A stretch of 9,472 bases of DNA, taken from an uncultured Odoribacter sp. Lineage in GTDB: Bacteria; Bacteroidota; Bacteroidia; Bacteroidales; Marinifilaceae. Position 1 is the first letter of the stretch. Every line of letters starts with the position of its first letter. Below are positions 1-7,086 of the stretch, in pieces. The stretch covers positions 1 through 9,472 of the forward strand of contig CAKVCR010000094.1 in assembly GCA_934725835.1 (NCBI GenBank), given 5' to 3'. The translations under genes and the position numbers were made by a program. The notes beneath the pieces were generated by a model. The model was not told the origin of the DNA. It did no database searches and saw only the letters and a program-made list of their open reading frames with translations.

Positions 1-794
1 GACGAGACCGTATTATTACGATGCTTATAATTCCTTTTATGTCGTGTAGCGCTCGTTTACCGGTTTACATTTTATTGGTAGCTGCTTTTTTCCCCAAGAA
101 TCAAGGTCTGGTTTTAATGTCAATTTATTTTATTGGTATTGTTGTGGCTATATTGACGGCACTATTAATGAAAAAGACGCTTTTTAAAAATTCGTCAGTA
201 CCTTTTGTTATGGAGTTACCTCCTTATCGAATGCCTACGATACGAAATATCTTGATTCATATGTGGGAGAAGACAGGGCAATATTTGCGAAAAATGGGTA
301 CAATTATTTTGATGGCATCCATATTGATTTGGGCTCTTGGTTATTTCCCATTAGAGCGAGAGTCAGGAGTGAACTCTTCTAGACATTTGGAACAGTCGTA
401 TATTGGAAAAATAGGACATTTTATTGAACCGGGATTAGAGCCATTAGGATTTGATTGGAAAATGGGTGTCAGTATTGTTACTGGATTGGCTGCAAAAGAG
501 ATTGTTGTTAGTTCTATGGGTATTTTATATCATGTACCGGATGCTGAAGATAATAATCAGGGATTAGCAGAAAGCCTGAAAAGCCAGTTAGATAGTCAGG
601 GGAATCATATTTTTAGTCCTTTGGTGGCTTATGGTTTTATGCTGTTTATTTTAATATACTTCCCTTGTATGGCGGTAATTGCAGCTATAAAAAAAGAAGC
701 CGGTTGGAAATGGGCATTATTTACTATATTCTATACGACAGGTATAGCATGGATTGTTTCTTTTTGTGTTTATCAAATTGGTAGTATGTTCTGA
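1..794 (+). CDS. feoB: Ferrous iron permease FeoB, C-terminal part (5' end outside window)
   Basis: This is the C-terminal 263 residues of the inner-membrane Fe(II) transporter FeoB; the first complete codon is at nt 3 and the GTPase domain lies upstream of the window. Seen in the sequence: the FeoB motif PFMSCSARLPVY (fragment residues 11-22), ELPPYRMP (71-78), TGLAAKEIVVSS (160-171) in the second Gate domain, and the conserved YFPCMA (219-224). About six hydrophobic membrane segments are spread to the C-terminus, and the ending just after the last one is normal for the family. FeoB imports ferrous iron under anoxic conditions with FeoA; in Bacteroides the two are often fused, which cannot be judged here. 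The next gene starts 3 nt after the stop, so the two are almost certainly cotranscribed. No truncation or frameshift is visible in the part present. Confidence 0.96.
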   Translation, partial: RDRIITMLIIPFMSCSARLPVYILLVAAFFPKNQGLVLMSIYFIGIVVAILTALLMKKTLFKNSSVPFVMELPPYRMPTIRNILIHMWEKTGQYLRKMGTIILMASILIWALGYFPLERESGVNSSRHLEQSYIGKIGHFIEPGLEPLGFDWKMGVSIVTGLAAKEIVVSSMGILYHVPDAEDNNQGLAESLKSQLDSQGNHIFSPLVAYGFMLFILIYFPCMAVIAAIKKEAGWKWALFTIFYTTGIAWIVSFCVYQIGSMF

Positions 795-797
795 GGA

Positions 798-974
798 ATG
801 GTACAGAAAATTATAGTTTATTTTATTATAGGAATTGCACTTGTTGGAACTTTACGTTTCTGTTATGTCAAGTTGAAATCCTTTAAGAGGAATAAATCAT
901 GTGAAAATTGTCACTCATGTCCATTCAAATCAAATTGTAATGTCAAAAAAACAAACAGTTCCTGTCGTCGTTAA
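798..974 (+). CDS. FeoB-associated Cys-rich membrane protein
   Basis: This small 58-residue protein starts MVQKIIVYFIIGIAL. It has one N-terminal membrane segment (about residues 4-23), a short basic stretch (25-33), then a cysteine cluster CENCHSCPFKSNC, that is C-x2-C-x2-C-x5-C at C35, C38, C41 and C47, with a further Cys at 56. A single membrane helix followed by this cluster, encoded directly after feoB, is the signature of the FeoB-associated Cys-rich family (Pfam FeoB_associated). Its biochemical role is not established; metal binding or iron hand-over at the FeoB exit is an inference from the cysteines and position. It is too short for many gene callers. The ATG is 3 nt past the feoB stop. 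Its last codons (including two AAA lysines) double as part of a terminator for the gene on the opposite strand. Confidence 0.88.
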   Translation: MVQKIIVYFIIGIALVGTLRFCYVKLKSFKRNKSCENCHSCPFKSNCNVKKTNSSCRR

Positions 975-990
975 AATAGAAACTGTTTGT
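945..990 (-). terminator. Rho-independent terminator of the 991-1737 gene, inside the 3' end of the Cys-rich gene
   Basis: ACAAACAGTT at 951-960 and AACTGTTTGT at 981-990 form a perfect 10-bp inverted repeat. Read on the - strand, the stem extends to 13 bp (951-963 with 978-990, one G-U pair), has a 14-nt loop, and is followed at once by a run of T at 945-950. It starts 1 nt after the stop codon of the minus-strand gene. On the + strand the same hairpin has an A-C mismatch and no T tract after it (CTAGAATAG follows), so it should work mainly for the - strand. It overlaps codons of the FeoB-associated protein. Confidence 0.8.
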
Positions 991-1737
991 CTAGAATAGT
1001 TTCAGTGTGATTCTTTCTGCTTCTTTACGGCGTCGGATTCTTTCTTTTTCTCCTTTGCGAAATACATATACAAGGCCGTATTCCTCACAGCGTGTTCTCT
1101 TTTCTTCATCATCTAGAATATTTTCAAAGTGATGTTCTATTTCATTCCATAGCTCTAAAATCAAGGCATCTGCTTCTGTACGGTATTGAGCAACATTGTA
1201 ACTTTCCCGTGCCGTGTTTGTCTGAAATTGTTTTTGGCGAGTGTAGTGTTCTTTAAAATTCTCAAAGTTTACTCGTACAAGAGCAATGGTCGGATTGTAG
1301 ATGGTGTTGCCATCTCGTTTAAGAGTACGCTCTTGATCGCCTTTAATAATTTTTTCTCCCCATTCTAATAAATCTTGTTCAGTTAATAAGGGCGGAACTT
1401 TCGAATTTTTTTCATCTAGTCCGTAATAAGTTCTGACAGATGGCTTCATTTCGCCGCGGGCTATACAAAAATTCAGCACTTGAATGAAATGAGAGATATA
1501 TAAACGTGCTTTTTTGGCGTGTTCGGAAAATTTAGGACTGTTGTCAAATTGTTTTTCTTTTGCCAAATTGGAGGTTTGTATGGCTACTTCAAATTTAGGT
1601 AAAAAGAATTCAATCTTTTGTTTTAAAGCAAAAGAATATGCGATTGTATTTATTTCAAGGTTTTGTCCCTTGGTTAAAGCACCTTTTAAGGCTCTAATTC
1701 TTGCCGCATCTGTATTAGGTAATCTTCTGTAAGGCAT
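991..1737 (-). CDS. Conserved-looking hypothetical protein, 248 aa, function unknown
   Basis: I do not recognise a named family; the opening MPYRRLPNTDAARIRALKGA resembles hypothetical proteins I recall from Bacteroides genomes, but that is memory, not a search. The protein is soluble: no signal peptide and no membrane segment. It appears mostly helical and highly charged, with a basic N-terminus (Arg4, Arg5, Arg13, Arg15, Lys18), a probable helical core (about 30-100 and 175-210), and a very basic C-terminal tail (228-241, RKGEKERIRRRKEA). A run around 143-165 (NTIYNPTIALVRVNFENF) may be a strand or short hydrophobic core. The tails would suit nucleic-acid or ribosome contact, which is inference only. 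The ATG start is followed by good coding character to the stop, and the gene has its own candidate promoter and strong terminator, so it is probably a single-gene unit converging on the feo genes. Confidence 0.8.
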   Translation of the reverse strand: MPYRRLPNTDAARIRALKGALTKGQNLEINTIAYSFALKQKIEFFLPKFEVAIQTSNLAKEKQFDNSPKFSEHAKKARLYISHFIQVLNFCIARGEMKPSVRTYYGLDEKNSKVPPLLTEQDLLEWGEKIIKGDQERTLKRDGNTIYNPTIALVRVNFENFKEHYTRQKQFQTNTARESYNVAQYRTEADALILELWNEIEHHFENILDDEEKRTRCEEYGLVYVFRKGEKERIRRRKEAERITLKLF

Positions 1738-1774
1738 GAATTTATAATTTATAATGTTAGCTTTTCTTCTAATG

Positions 1775-1806
1775 CGAAGATAGAGGAAATAAATGACTTA
1801 TGCAAT
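1775..1806 (-). promoter_or_regulatory. Candidate promoter of the 991-1737 gene
   Basis: On the - strand, TATCTTCG (1775-1782) is one base from the Bacteroidota -7 consensus TAnnTTTG, with ATTG (1803-1806) placed 20 nt upstream as a -33-like element (consensus TTTG). The predicted leader would be about 30 nt, A/T-rich, without a Shine-Dalgarno sequence. The 101-nt gap to the upstream transglycosylase shows no clear terminator, so read-through from that operon is also possible. Confidence 0.4.
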
Positions 1807-1838
1807 GTTCGTAGAATCGTTTTGAATAATTTTATTTT

Positions 1839-3227
1839 TTACTCTTTTATGCTTTTGTAGTTATTATATAAATCCATTACGCGGCGGACATAGTAATAGG
1901 TCTGTGGGCCATTGCAATAGCCATTTTTCGCTATAGAATCTTGGTAATAATGTTTTTCGTTTTTATGGCGCATGTAGAAATCTACATTGTTGTCCCATAA
2001 AAGAGGGTCTTTGCCATATTTTTTAGTTAATCTTATAGCATCGAGAACATGACCTGGTCCTGCATTGTATGAAGCTAATACGAATTTAATACGCTCTTGT
2101 GAATCTGAAACATAAGAAGTGAGGTAATTATCTAAATATTTGAGGTATGAAACCCCAGCATAGATGTTGCTGTCTGGACGGAAATAATCAAATACATGAA
2201 AATGTTCGGCAGTTTCCGGGATAATCTGCATCAACCCATATGCTCCAAAGCGAGATTCTGCTTCAGGATTGAATTCAGATTCTGAAAAAACAATGGCAGC
2301 CAATAAGCGCCAATCCCAGCCTAGACGTTTGCTCTCTTTCTTTAGCAGTTCGTCATAATGTGAGATTTTGCCTTCTCGGAGTACAACATATTTGGACTTA
2401 TTGTCAATAATTGATTTACTGTTGTTGAAATAACGCCTATAAAGATATTGCAGTTTACCTTCTTGTCGAATCTTTTGTTGCCATTGATTGATTTCATCTG
2501 TCAGCAAATCCGCTTTTATATTAGTAACCCAAGATACAGATATGTTATTTTTCAATTTGGTGCTAAAATCGAGATTTCTCATTGAAAAGCTGGTAGCTTG
2601 TGCAATATTTTCATTGACGACTGTATAGTCGATTACTCCGGTTTCGACAAGATGTAGTAGGTCTTCATTGAATACTTGCTCTACTTCTCGTATATATATT
2701 TTTATGTTTAGCGAGTCTTCTAATTCTTCTAGAGTTTTTTTGTATGAAGGAAAATTTTTAGGAATGAAGATTTCTTTCCCGTCTAAATTTCTTAAATCCC
2801 CTATTGGTAAGTGATTTTTGTTTTGTACAAGAACTTCATTTGTTTGAAAAAAAGGATTACAAAATTGGATTTTCCCCACGTTGTCTGGAGTATTGGTCAT
2901 GTTGATTGCCAATAAATCGTATTTTCCGCTTTGGAGATGGTGTGTGGCAGAGTCCGGATTATTATTGATTTCTATGATTTGTAAATCTACCATTAGATAG
3001 TCGGCAAAATCTTTAGCTAAATCGTAATGAAATCCGCGAGTGACACCTTGATAGATATAAAAGTCTGTCGTATTGTAAAAGGTGGAAATATTTAAGGTCC
3101 CTCGTGCTAAAATTTTTTCTAAACATGAAGATTCCGGAAGAATCATTTCAGAACAAGTTGTATGAGTTATATCACACCCGATACATAATGATAAACTTAT
3201 ATATGTGGCAATTCTTTTGAATGTCAT
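1839..3227 (-). CDS. MltF-like membrane-bound lytic transglycosylase (lipoprotein)
   Basis: This 462-residue murein lytic transglycosylase would cleave the MurNAc-GlcNAc bond of peptidoglycan to 1,6-anhydro ends in the periplasm. Residues 1-18 (MTFKRIATYISLSLCIGC) form a lipoprotein-type signal with Cys18 as likely lipidation site; Cys at -3 is unusual for a lipobox. Residues 42 to about 268 are a SBP_bac_3 solute-binding domain as in MltF; about 290-460 are an SLT (family 1) domain. Catalytic Glu is E316 in SESEFNP, followed by GLMQ (331-334), SYNAGPGHV (386-394) and YYYVRRV (444-450), all in the usual order. The ATG at 3225-3227 was chosen because the longer frame opens with TTG at 3261-3263, overlaps the porin stop and would push the signal peptide inward. 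It lies 28 nt after the porin, so a joint envelope operon is likely. In MltF homologues the binding domain modulates activity by sensing wall fragments; that is family knowledge. Confidence 0.93.
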   Translation of the reverse strand: MTFKRIATYISLSLCIGCDITHTTCSEMILPESSCLEKILARGTLNISTFYNTTDFYIYQGVTRGFHYDLAKDFADYLMVDLQIIEINNNPDSATHHLQSGKYDLLAINMTNTPDNVGKIQFCNPFFQTNEVLVQNKNHLPIGDLRNLDGKEIFIPKNFPSYKKTLEELEDSLNIKIYIREVEQVFNEDLLHLVETGVIDYTVVNENIAQATSFSMRNLDFSTKLKNNISVSWVTNIKADLLTDEINQWQQKIRQEGKLQYLYRRYFNNSKSIIDNKSKYVVLREGKISHYDELLKKESKRLGWDWRLLAAIVFSESEFNPEAESRFGAYGLMQIIPETAEHFHVFDYFRPDSNIYAGVSYLKYLDNYLTSYVSDSQERIKFVLASYNAGPGHVLDAIRLTKKYGKDPLLWDNNVDFYMRHKNEKHYYQDSIAKNGYCNGPQTYYYVRRVMDLYNNYKSIKE

Positions 3228-3231
3228 TTTG

Positions 3232-3239
3232 TAAAGATA
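3232..3239 (-). promoter_or_regulatory. Weak candidate -7 box before the transglycosylase
   Basis: In the 28-nt gap after the porin, the - strand carries TATCTTTA, one base from TAnnTTTG, ending 4 nt before the ATG. A poor -33-like TTGA lies 20 nt upstream (3260-3263). It could give an internal, leaderless transcript, or be chance in an A/T-rich gap; cotranscription with the porin remains the simpler reading. Confidence 0.2.
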
Positions 3240-3255
3240 CAAAAAAATAAACTGA

Positions 3256-5226
3256 TTAATCAAAGAAATCCCATTGAATGCCGAATTTTAACATTGCAGG
3301 ATTGATAGGGTAATCAGCTGCGCTGAAGAAATTACCATGTTGTTTAATATAGAAATTCACATGTTCGTATTTGACAAAGATGTGTGCCCGTTTGATGTTT
3401 AAATTCAGAAATACATCTGCTTTGGGGTAATTCCCGGTTTTATGTTTGCGTTGGTTGTAGAATTGCATAATGGAAGGAGCATAATTGTCAGCATAAAATT
3501 CAGTGTTATAATAAAGGTCAAAACCGATTTGTAGTAGCAGAGCCCTCTTAAAAAGGTGATTTTGATAATAATTGTGTGAATACAATGCAATAGTCGGAAG
3601 AGAAAGAATATCTTCTTGCGTACTCTTTTGGAAATATACAGTTTGGTCGAAATAAAAGTGACCTGCGCGGAATACTTCTTTTGCCCAAGCAGATAATACA
3701 ATCAGAGTTTTACTGGTTTGCTGTGGCATAATAGTGGAATCGAAATAAACGTAGCTGAAGATGTTGTTGAATCCAACACCCAATTCTGTGCGCAAACGTT
3801 TATTGATATAGCGTCCTTCGAAGTTGATTGTTTTAATTGCTTTGAAATCATTGTCCCAAATATTATGGTTACCAACATATAGGTCAAGAAATGGATTGAC
3901 GCTTTGTAATTCTATTTTAGCATCTGCTCGTAGCAGACAACTTTTATCTTTACGAAGAGCTTGGCTGATAAAACCGTCGACTTTAAAATTTCCTGCATAA
4001 TATCCCAATACTCCAATGCGTCCTGCTATATCATAATTCAACATGGCACTAGTGTCTATGTTGAAGAGTCCTGCTGTGATGTAGGTACCCATGTAGTTTT
4101 TTGTGCCTTCTGAGGTGCTGTGGGTGATTGTATCAAAGTTTACTGTTTGTTCATATTTGTCTTTTTTAAAATCCAATCCAGCATATATTCCTGGTAAATA
4201 TTTATATTTAGGATGCTCATTTACAATGAATTTTGCAGAAATGTCAATCATCTTGCTTTTATAGTGCTCTGAGGTTTTTGTACTGTCAATATATGTGTGA
4301 CGATAAAAACCAAAGTTGATACTTCCTTCTTCAAATTTGCGGCGGTTATTTTGTGTGCGGATATTAAACACTGCTTTGGCTGGATAGACTTCTGAGGTAT
4401 CTTTTTCGTGGATTACTTGTTTTGGTTTCCCTATGTTATATTGTCCTTGCAGGTTGAAATTTATAACTTTAAAATTGTTATATACTTCGTCCTGCCCTAG
4501 CCAAGTCTGGATGTTTTCTGCTTTTTCAATAGAATCCGTGACATAGCTACGATTTTGTATACCTCCATTTTCTTGGATTTCGCCCTTGTGTTGGTCAAAC
4601 ATAAAAGAAGCTACAATTCTGTTGCGTTCATAGGTTGTAAAAAAGGAAAAATTGGATATTTTACTCTTTTGATTTGCATATCGTCCATCACTTGAAATAA
4701 GGTGGTAGCGGATGCCGGCACTCCAAAATGGATTGATGTTTTGGACATGCCAAGCATCGAGCATATTTTCTGCCTTGCCTTTTCCTCCACCGGTGAAATA
4801 TTTAAGTCGTGTGTAAGGTGTGGTGGTATTGAAATGTATAATATCCTCTGGCATAAAGAGAAAGCTACGCAGATAGGTTAAAGGATAGAAATCCTCTATA
4901 TTGTTTCGTTCAACGAAAATATTTGATTCGTAGGGAGATGGGAAATTTCCTAAATAAGTATTTGAAATACTCTTTTTAAATATATCGTTGAAATTATGAA
5001 TACCATCCTGTAAGGTATCTAATGGAATTTCTAGCGGATATACGCCGTTTCGCATCCATTTCCACGTATATCTGTAGTGTGGAACGTTCTCCTGAGGTAC
5101 AGAATCACGCTCAGACTCTTGCATTCCAAACTTGTCTCCATAAGAATTGAAGTCATCATATTCGCTCTGGGCCAGACAAATAAGATGCAAAAAGATTAAT
5201 ATGAATATGCCAATAATTTTTTTCAT
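3256..5226 (-). CDS. Putative outer-membrane porin (Porin_10 type)
   Basis: This 656-residue protein has a cleavable signal peptide (MKKIIGIFILIFLHLICLAQ, residues 1-20; cleavage probably after Ala19) and then an acidic N-terminal stretch. The rest is rich in alternating polar/aromatic residues typical of beta-barrel strands, ending in an aromatic strand (FGIQWDFF near the C-terminus). Phrases such as PLEIPLDT, NTYLGNFPSP and TTPYTRLKYF near residues 65-145 match the pattern of the Bacteroidota 'putative porin' family (Porin_10), and the length fits. It would sit in the outer membrane; the substrate is unknown, and a strict porin function is not proven for the family. The ATG at 5224-5226 is preferred over an upstream in-frame TTG (5242-5244), since it gives a clean signal peptide. 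The transglycosylase follows 28 nt downstream. A Bacteroidota promoter box sits only 5 nt before the ATG. Confidence 0.88.
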   Translation of the reverse strand: MKKIIGIFILIFLHLICLAQSEYDDFNSYGDKFGMQESERDSVPQENVPHYRYTWKWMRNGVYPLEIPLDTLQDGIHNFNDIFKKSISNTYLGNFPSPYESNIFVERNNIEDFYPLTYLRSFLFMPEDIIHFNTTTPYTRLKYFTGGGKGKAENMLDAWHVQNINPFWSAGIRYHLISSDGRYANQKSKISNFSFFTTYERNRIVASFMFDQHKGEIQENGGIQNRSYVTDSIEKAENIQTWLGQDEVYNNFKVINFNLQGQYNIGKPKQVIHEKDTSEVYPAKAVFNIRTQNNRRKFEEGSINFGFYRHTYIDSTKTSEHYKSKMIDISAKFIVNEHPKYKYLPGIYAGLDFKKDKYEQTVNFDTITHSTSEGTKNYMGTYITAGLFNIDTSAMLNYDIAGRIGVLGYYAGNFKVDGFISQALRKDKSCLLRADAKIELQSVNPFLDLYVGNHNIWDNDFKAIKTINFEGRYINKRLRTELGVGFNNIFSYVYFDSTIMPQQTSKTLIVLSAWAKEVFRAGHFYFDQTVYFQKSTQEDILSLPTIALYSHNYYQNHLFKRALLLQIGFDLYYNTEFYADNYAPSIMQFYNQRKHKTGNYPKADVFLNLNIKRAHIFVKYEHVNFYIKQHGNFFSAADYPINPAMLKFGIQWDFFD

Positions 5227-5231
5227 CGCTG

Positions 5232-5264
5232 CAAATATACGCAAACTTTTAAAACTCTCATAAA
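5232..5264 (-). promoter_or_regulatory. Porin promoter (Bacteroidota type)
   Basis: Read on the - strand: TTTA (5261-5264), 21-nt spacer, TATATTTG (5232-5239). The -7 box matches TAnnTTTG exactly and the -33 box is one base from TTTG. Only 5 nt (CAGCG) separate the -7 box from the ATG, so transcription would begin at or next to the start codon, giving a leaderless or nearly leaderless mRNA. It interleaves with the divergent glnS promoter. Confidence 0.6.
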
Positions 5265-5277
5265 TTAGTTACTTTTG
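5247..5277 (+). promoter_or_regulatory. glnS promoter (Bacteroidota type)
   Basis: TACTTTTG (5270-5277) matches TAnnTTTG exactly, with TTTT (5247-5250) 19 nt upstream as the -33-like element. Transcription would start near 5283, giving a leader of about 90 nt before the ATG at 5377. The -33 region lies inside the span of the divergent porin promoter. Confidence 0.5.
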
Positions 5278-5309
5278 TACCCTCAGAAAAATGAGTTTTT
5301 AAAGTACAT

Positions 5310-5339
5310 GAGAAGAGGTCGTTGTTGAGAATGCTTCTC
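5310..5339 (+). promoter_or_regulatory. Possible alternative hairpins in the glnS leader
   Basis: GAGAA (5327-5331) pairs with TTCTC (5335-5339) over a 3-nt loop, while GAGAAG (5310-5315) can pair with CTTCTC (5334-5339). The two pairings share the same 3' arm and exclude each other. Both stems are short (5-6 bp) and no known riboswitch or T-box element is recognisable, so a regulatory role is only a possibility. Confidence 0.2.
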
Positions 5340-5376
5340 TCTCGTGAATTTTGTGGACTTTGTAAAAAAGACATTT

Positions 5377-7086
5377 ATGGAGAAAGACCAACACATTGTA
5401 GAACCCGAGGAAGAGAAATCATTGAACTTCATCGAGCAAATTATTGAAAAGGAAATCGCAGAGGGTAAAAATGGAGGAAAAGTACATACTCGCTTCCCGC
5501 CAGAACCTAATGGTTACCTACACATTGGACACGCAACCTCTATTTGCCTCAACTTTGGGTTGGCGGCAAAATATAATGGTAAGTGTAATCTGCGTTTTGA
5601 CGACACAAACCCTTCCAAGGAAGATGTTGAATTTACGGATGCCATCCAAGAGGATATCAAATGGTTAGGATTTGAATGGGATGGAGACGTTCATTATGCT
5701 TCTGATTATTTCCAGCAACTTTATGATTGGGCAGAGCAGATGATTCGCGACGGAAAAGCATATGTGGATGATCAGACAGCAGAAGAAATCAGTGCCGGAC
5801 GTAAGACTATCACTGAGCCTGGTGTGAATAGTCCATACAGAAATCGCTCAGTTGAAGAAAATATGGATCTTTTCCATCGGATGAAGGCCGGTGAATTTAA
5901 GGAGGGTAGCCGTGTGTTGCGTGCAAAGATAGATATGGCTTCTCCTAATATGTTGATGCGTGATCCAATTATGTACCGTATTATTTATTGCAGTCATCAT
6001 CGTACAGGTGATAAATGGTGTATATATCCGATGTATGACTTTACTCATGGTCAAAGCGACTATTTGGAGGGTATTACCCATTCCATTTGTACTTTGGAAT
6101 TTGAAATTCATAGACCGCTTTATAATTGGTTCTTGGACGAGCTGACATCTACGGAATATCGTCCTCGCCAGATAGAATTTGCTCGTCGTAATTTGAATTA
6201 TACAGTGATGAGTAAGCGCCGCTTGTTGGAATTGGTACAGAAAAAATATGTATCAGGTTGGGACGACCCACGAATGCCTACTATCTGCGGATTGCGCCGT
6301 CGGGGTTATACTCCGGAATCAATTCGTATGTTTGCAGAGAAAGTAGGAGTTGCACGTCGTGAAATTGTTGTGGATATGGCATTGTTGGAGTATTGTGTGC
6401 GTGAGCATCTTAATAAAACAGCTTCTCGTGTCATGGCAGTATTGGATCCGGTGAAAGTGGTGTTGGATAATTATCCTGTTGGACAAACTGAAATGGTGGA
6501 AATTGAAAATAATCCGGAAGATCCTACCGCAGGTTCGCGTCAAGTGGCTTTTGGCAGAGAATTGTTTATTGAACGGGATGATTTCATGGAAAATGCTCCG
6601 AAAAAATTCTTCCGCTTGACACCGGGACAAGAAGTACGTCTGAAAGGAGCTTACATTATCAAGTGTACAGACCACATTGAAAAGGACGAGGCTGGTAATG
6701 TGACGGTTATTCATTGTACTTATGATACAGAAAGTCGTAGCGGAAGCGGTAATGAAGCTGCTAATCGGAAGGTGAAAGGCACTTTGCATTGGGTAGCTGC
6801 TGATGATGCTATTGAGGCTGAAGTCCGTTTGTATGACCGCCTGTTTAAAGATGAGGATCCTGCTGGACATAAAGATGTTGATTTTAAAGAGTTTATTAAT
6901 GAAAACTCATTGCGTGTCTTAACTGGATGTAAATTAGAATCAAGCCTTAAGACTGCGCGCCCGGGAGATCGCTTCCAATTTCAACGATTGGGGTATTTTT
7001 GTGTGGATCCGGATTCAGAGGATGGCAAGTTAGTAATTAATCGTACTGTATCATTAAAAGATACATGGCAAAAAATGAATAAGTAA
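5377..7086 (+). CDS. glnS: Glutaminyl-tRNA synthetase
   Basis: This 569-residue cytoplasmic class I synthetase joins glutamine to tRNA-Gln using ATP. The catalytic domain carries PPEPNG (41-46), the HIGH motif as LHIGHA (48-53), and the KMSKS-type loop as VMSKRR (277-282). The distinction from GluRS is clear from NFIEQII near residue 17 and HTRFPPEPNGYLHIGHA, both as in E. coli GlnS, and from the two-barrel C-terminal anticodon-binding region (about 345-550, with LKGAYIIKC and RFQFQRLGYFCVD). Length is that of the family. The ATG at 5377 places the protein start like that of E. coli GlnS; an upstream in-frame GTG (5344) would add 11 unlike residues and is not favoured. Many bacteria lack GlnRS and use GltX plus GatCAB instead; its presence here is normal for Bacteroides. 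The YitT gene begins directly after the stop. Confidence 0.97.
   Translation: MEKDQHIVEPEEEKSLNFIEQIIEKEIAEGKNGGKVHTRFPPEPNGYLHIGHATSICLNFGLAAKYNGKCNLRFDDTNPSKEDVEFTDAIQEDIKWLGFEWDGDVHYASDYFQQLYDWAEQMIRDGKAYVDDQTAEEISAGRKTITEPGVNSPYRNRSVEENMDLFHRMKAGEFKEGSRVLRAKIDMASPNMLMRDPIMYRIIYCSHHRTGDKWCIYPMYDFTHGQSDYLEGITHSICTLEFEIHRPLYNWFLDELTSTEYRPRQIEFARRNLNYTVMSKRRLLELVQKKYVSGWDDPRMPTICGLRRRGYTPESIRMFAEKVGVARREIVVDMALLEYCVREHLNKTASRVMAVLDPVKVVLDNYPVGQTEMVEIENNPEDPTAGSRQVAFGRELFIERDDFMENAPKKFFRLTPGQEVRLKGAYIIKCTDHIEKDEAGNVTVIHCTYDTESRSGSGNEAANRKVKGTLHWVAADDAIEAEVRLYDRLFKDEDPAGHKDVDFKEFINENSLRVLTGCKLESSLKTARPGDRFQFQRLGYFCVDPDSEDGKLVINRTVSLKDTWQKMNK

Noticed and set aside
1186..1732. Two plus-strand frames (60 and 72 codons) opposite the unknown minus-strand gene
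   Set aside because: They are short, fully antisense to a better frame, and have no promoter or family signal.
1738..1838. Terminator sought after the transglycosylase
   Set aside because: The A/T-rich gap contains no stem of useful length followed by a T tract on the - strand, so none is reported.
3261..3263. TTG as start of the transglycosylase
   Set aside because: It would overlap the porin stop and add 12 residues before a complete lipoprotein signal; the ATG at 3225-3227 fits better.
3405..3887. Two minus-strand frames inside the porin gene in another frame
   Set aside because: Both overlap the porin on the same strand out of frame and lack a start context or domain; the porin reading is continuous with a signal peptide and barrel character.
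5242..5244. TTG as start of the porin
   Set aside because: It lies upstream of the predicted -7 box and would add six residues before a complete MKK signal peptide.
5282..5300. CTCA-GAAAAA-TGAG followed by TTTTT, looking like an attenuator in the glnS leader
   Set aside because: The stem is only 4 bp and begins at the predicted transcription start, too weak to stop RNA polymerase.
5344..5346. GTG as start of glnS
   Set aside because: The 11 extra residues have no counterpart in E. coli GlnS, while the ATG at 5377 gives the expected N-terminus.
6319..6870. 183-codon minus-strand open frame inside glnS
   Set aside because: It is antisense to conserved glnS codons, has no recognisable domain, and its composition follows the reverse complement of glnS. 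A shadow frame.
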